From positions 1-6,105 of the forward strand of contig JAHEBR010000132.1 in assembly GCA_024642185.1 (NCBI GenBank): a stretch of DNA of 6,105 nucleotides, written 5' to 3'. A program made the position numbers and the translations under genes. Within the stretch, counting starts at the first letter, position 1; every line of letters begins with the position of its first letter. The notes beneath the pieces are model-generated. The model had not been told where the DNA came from. It saw only the letters and a program-made list of their open reading frames with translations, and searched no databases. The stretch comes from Marivivens sp. (GTDB lineage: Bacteria > Pseudomonadota > Alphaproteobacteria > Rhodobacterales > Rhodobacteraceae). Positions 5,570 to 6,105 of this stretch are shown piece by piece.

Positions 5570-6105
5570 ATGACTCACCCTTTCTCCCGTCGCGGCTTTC
5601 TGGCCGCCTCATCCGCGAGCCTTCTTGGCGCCGCCTTCCCCTTGCCCGGCATCGCCGCCCCCGAACGGCGCAGCCTCTTCGCCACCACGCGCACCCTCGA
5701 TATCGACGGGCGCGCCGCCACGGTGATGGGGCTGCTGAACTCCTCGGGCCAGACGGGCCTTGCCTTCGACGAGGGCGAGGCCTTCTCGGTCCGGCTTGAA
5801 AACCAGTTGGCGCAGCCCACGCTGATCCACTGGCACGGGCAAATCCCGCCCAACGCGCAGGACGGCGTGCCCGATATGCCCGCGCCGATGCTTCGCCCCG
5901 GCGAGACGCGCGACTATGACTACGCAACAGCCCCCGGCACCCACTGGATGCACGCGCATATCCCCTCGCACGAGATGCAGCTTCTGGCCGCGCCCCTGAT
6001 CGTGCGCCGCGCCGAGGAGGCGGCGGAGGACCGGCAGGAGGTTGTGATGTTCCTCCACGATTTCTCGTTCCGCAGCCCGGACGAGATCTTTGACGAGTTG
6101 GGCAT
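5570..6105 (+). CDS. Tat-exported multicopper oxidase, N-terminal part (3' truncated by window)
   Basis: This is the first 178 residues of a periplasmic multicopper oxidase; related enzymes oxidise Cu(I) or organic substrates with reduction of O2 to water and often serve copper tolerance. A twin-arginine signal is clear: SRRGFLAA (6-13), a hydrophobic run to about 29, and likely cleavage after GIAA (27-30). The first cupredoxin domain follows, with trinuclear copper ligands in HWHG (H87, H89) and GTHWMHAH (H128, H130). The sequence between them (QDGVPDMPAPMLRPGETRDYDY) has the usual layout of this domain. After the HAH pair, HEMQLLAAPLIV (134-145) ends the domain in place of the more common GLxGPLIV. 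The C-terminal HCH type-1 copper motif lies outside the window, so subclass (CopA-like, CueO-like, laccase-like) stays open. The gene follows the small His/Cys gene at 52 bases, probably in one transcript. Confidence 0.93.
   Translation, partial: MTHPFSRRGFLAASSASLLGAAFPLPGIAAPERRSLFATTRTLDIDGRAATVMGLLNSSGQTGLAFDEGEAFSVRLENQLAQPTLIHWHGQIPPNAQDGVPDMPAPMLRPGETRDYDYATAPGTHWMHAHIPSHEMQLLAAPLIVRRAEEAAEDRQEVVMFLHDFSFRSPDEIFDELG

Noticed and set aside
5609..6058. A 149-codon - strand frame opposite the multicopper oxidase
   Set aside because: The + strand frame has a Tat signal and copper ligands; the antisense product shows nothing recognisable.
1..6105. Search for CRISPR arrays, tRNAs, insertion sequences, attachment sites or a defence system
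   Set aside because: No spaced direct repeats, tRNA-like folds, transposase motifs or nuclease-type gene clusters were seen; all large frames are explained by housekeeping or metal-related genes.

Overview
The window is high-GC DNA with dense, closely packed genes. The protein sequences look alphaproteobacterial, most likely from the Rhodobacteraceae/Paracoccaceae; this is judged from recalled sequence style, not from a search. It holds seven protein genes, of which the first and last are cut by the window ends. I see no tRNA, rRNA, CRISPR array, insertion sequence or integrase. No gene-free stretch reaches 300 bases; the longest is the 119-base divergent region at 4019-4137.

Left part (1-2558, + strand): the C-terminal half of a MoeB/HesA/ThiF-type E1-like adenylating enzyme is followed after 40 bases by a complete cytoplasmic M3 zinc metallopeptidase of the peptidyl-dipeptidase Dcp type. 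The two probably share a transcript but have no obvious functional link.

Middle part (2571-4018, - strand): a two-gene unit encodes an exported protein with two bacterial SH3 domains, then, 26 bases later, a FieF-like cation diffusion facilitator that exports divalent metal from the cytoplasm. The unit converges on dcp across only 12 bases. A short hairpin there overlaps both stop codons and may act as a compact terminator.

Right part (4138-6105, + strand): a D-2-hydroxyacid dehydrogenase of the glyoxylate/hydroxypyruvate reductase type is divergent from the SH3 gene. Next come a small membrane-anchored His/Cys protein of unknown family and the start of a Tat-exported multicopper oxidase. 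The last two look like a copper-handling pair. Upstream of the small gene is a cluster of overlapping palindromes, and between it and the oxidase there is a small hairpin.

Most of the window is ordinary housekeeping and metal-homeostasis content, and I found no clear new system. The best points for a second look are the small His/Cys protein paired with the multicopper oxidase, a glycine where the dehydrogenase family has its catalytic glutamate, and two compact palindromic elements at gene boundaries.
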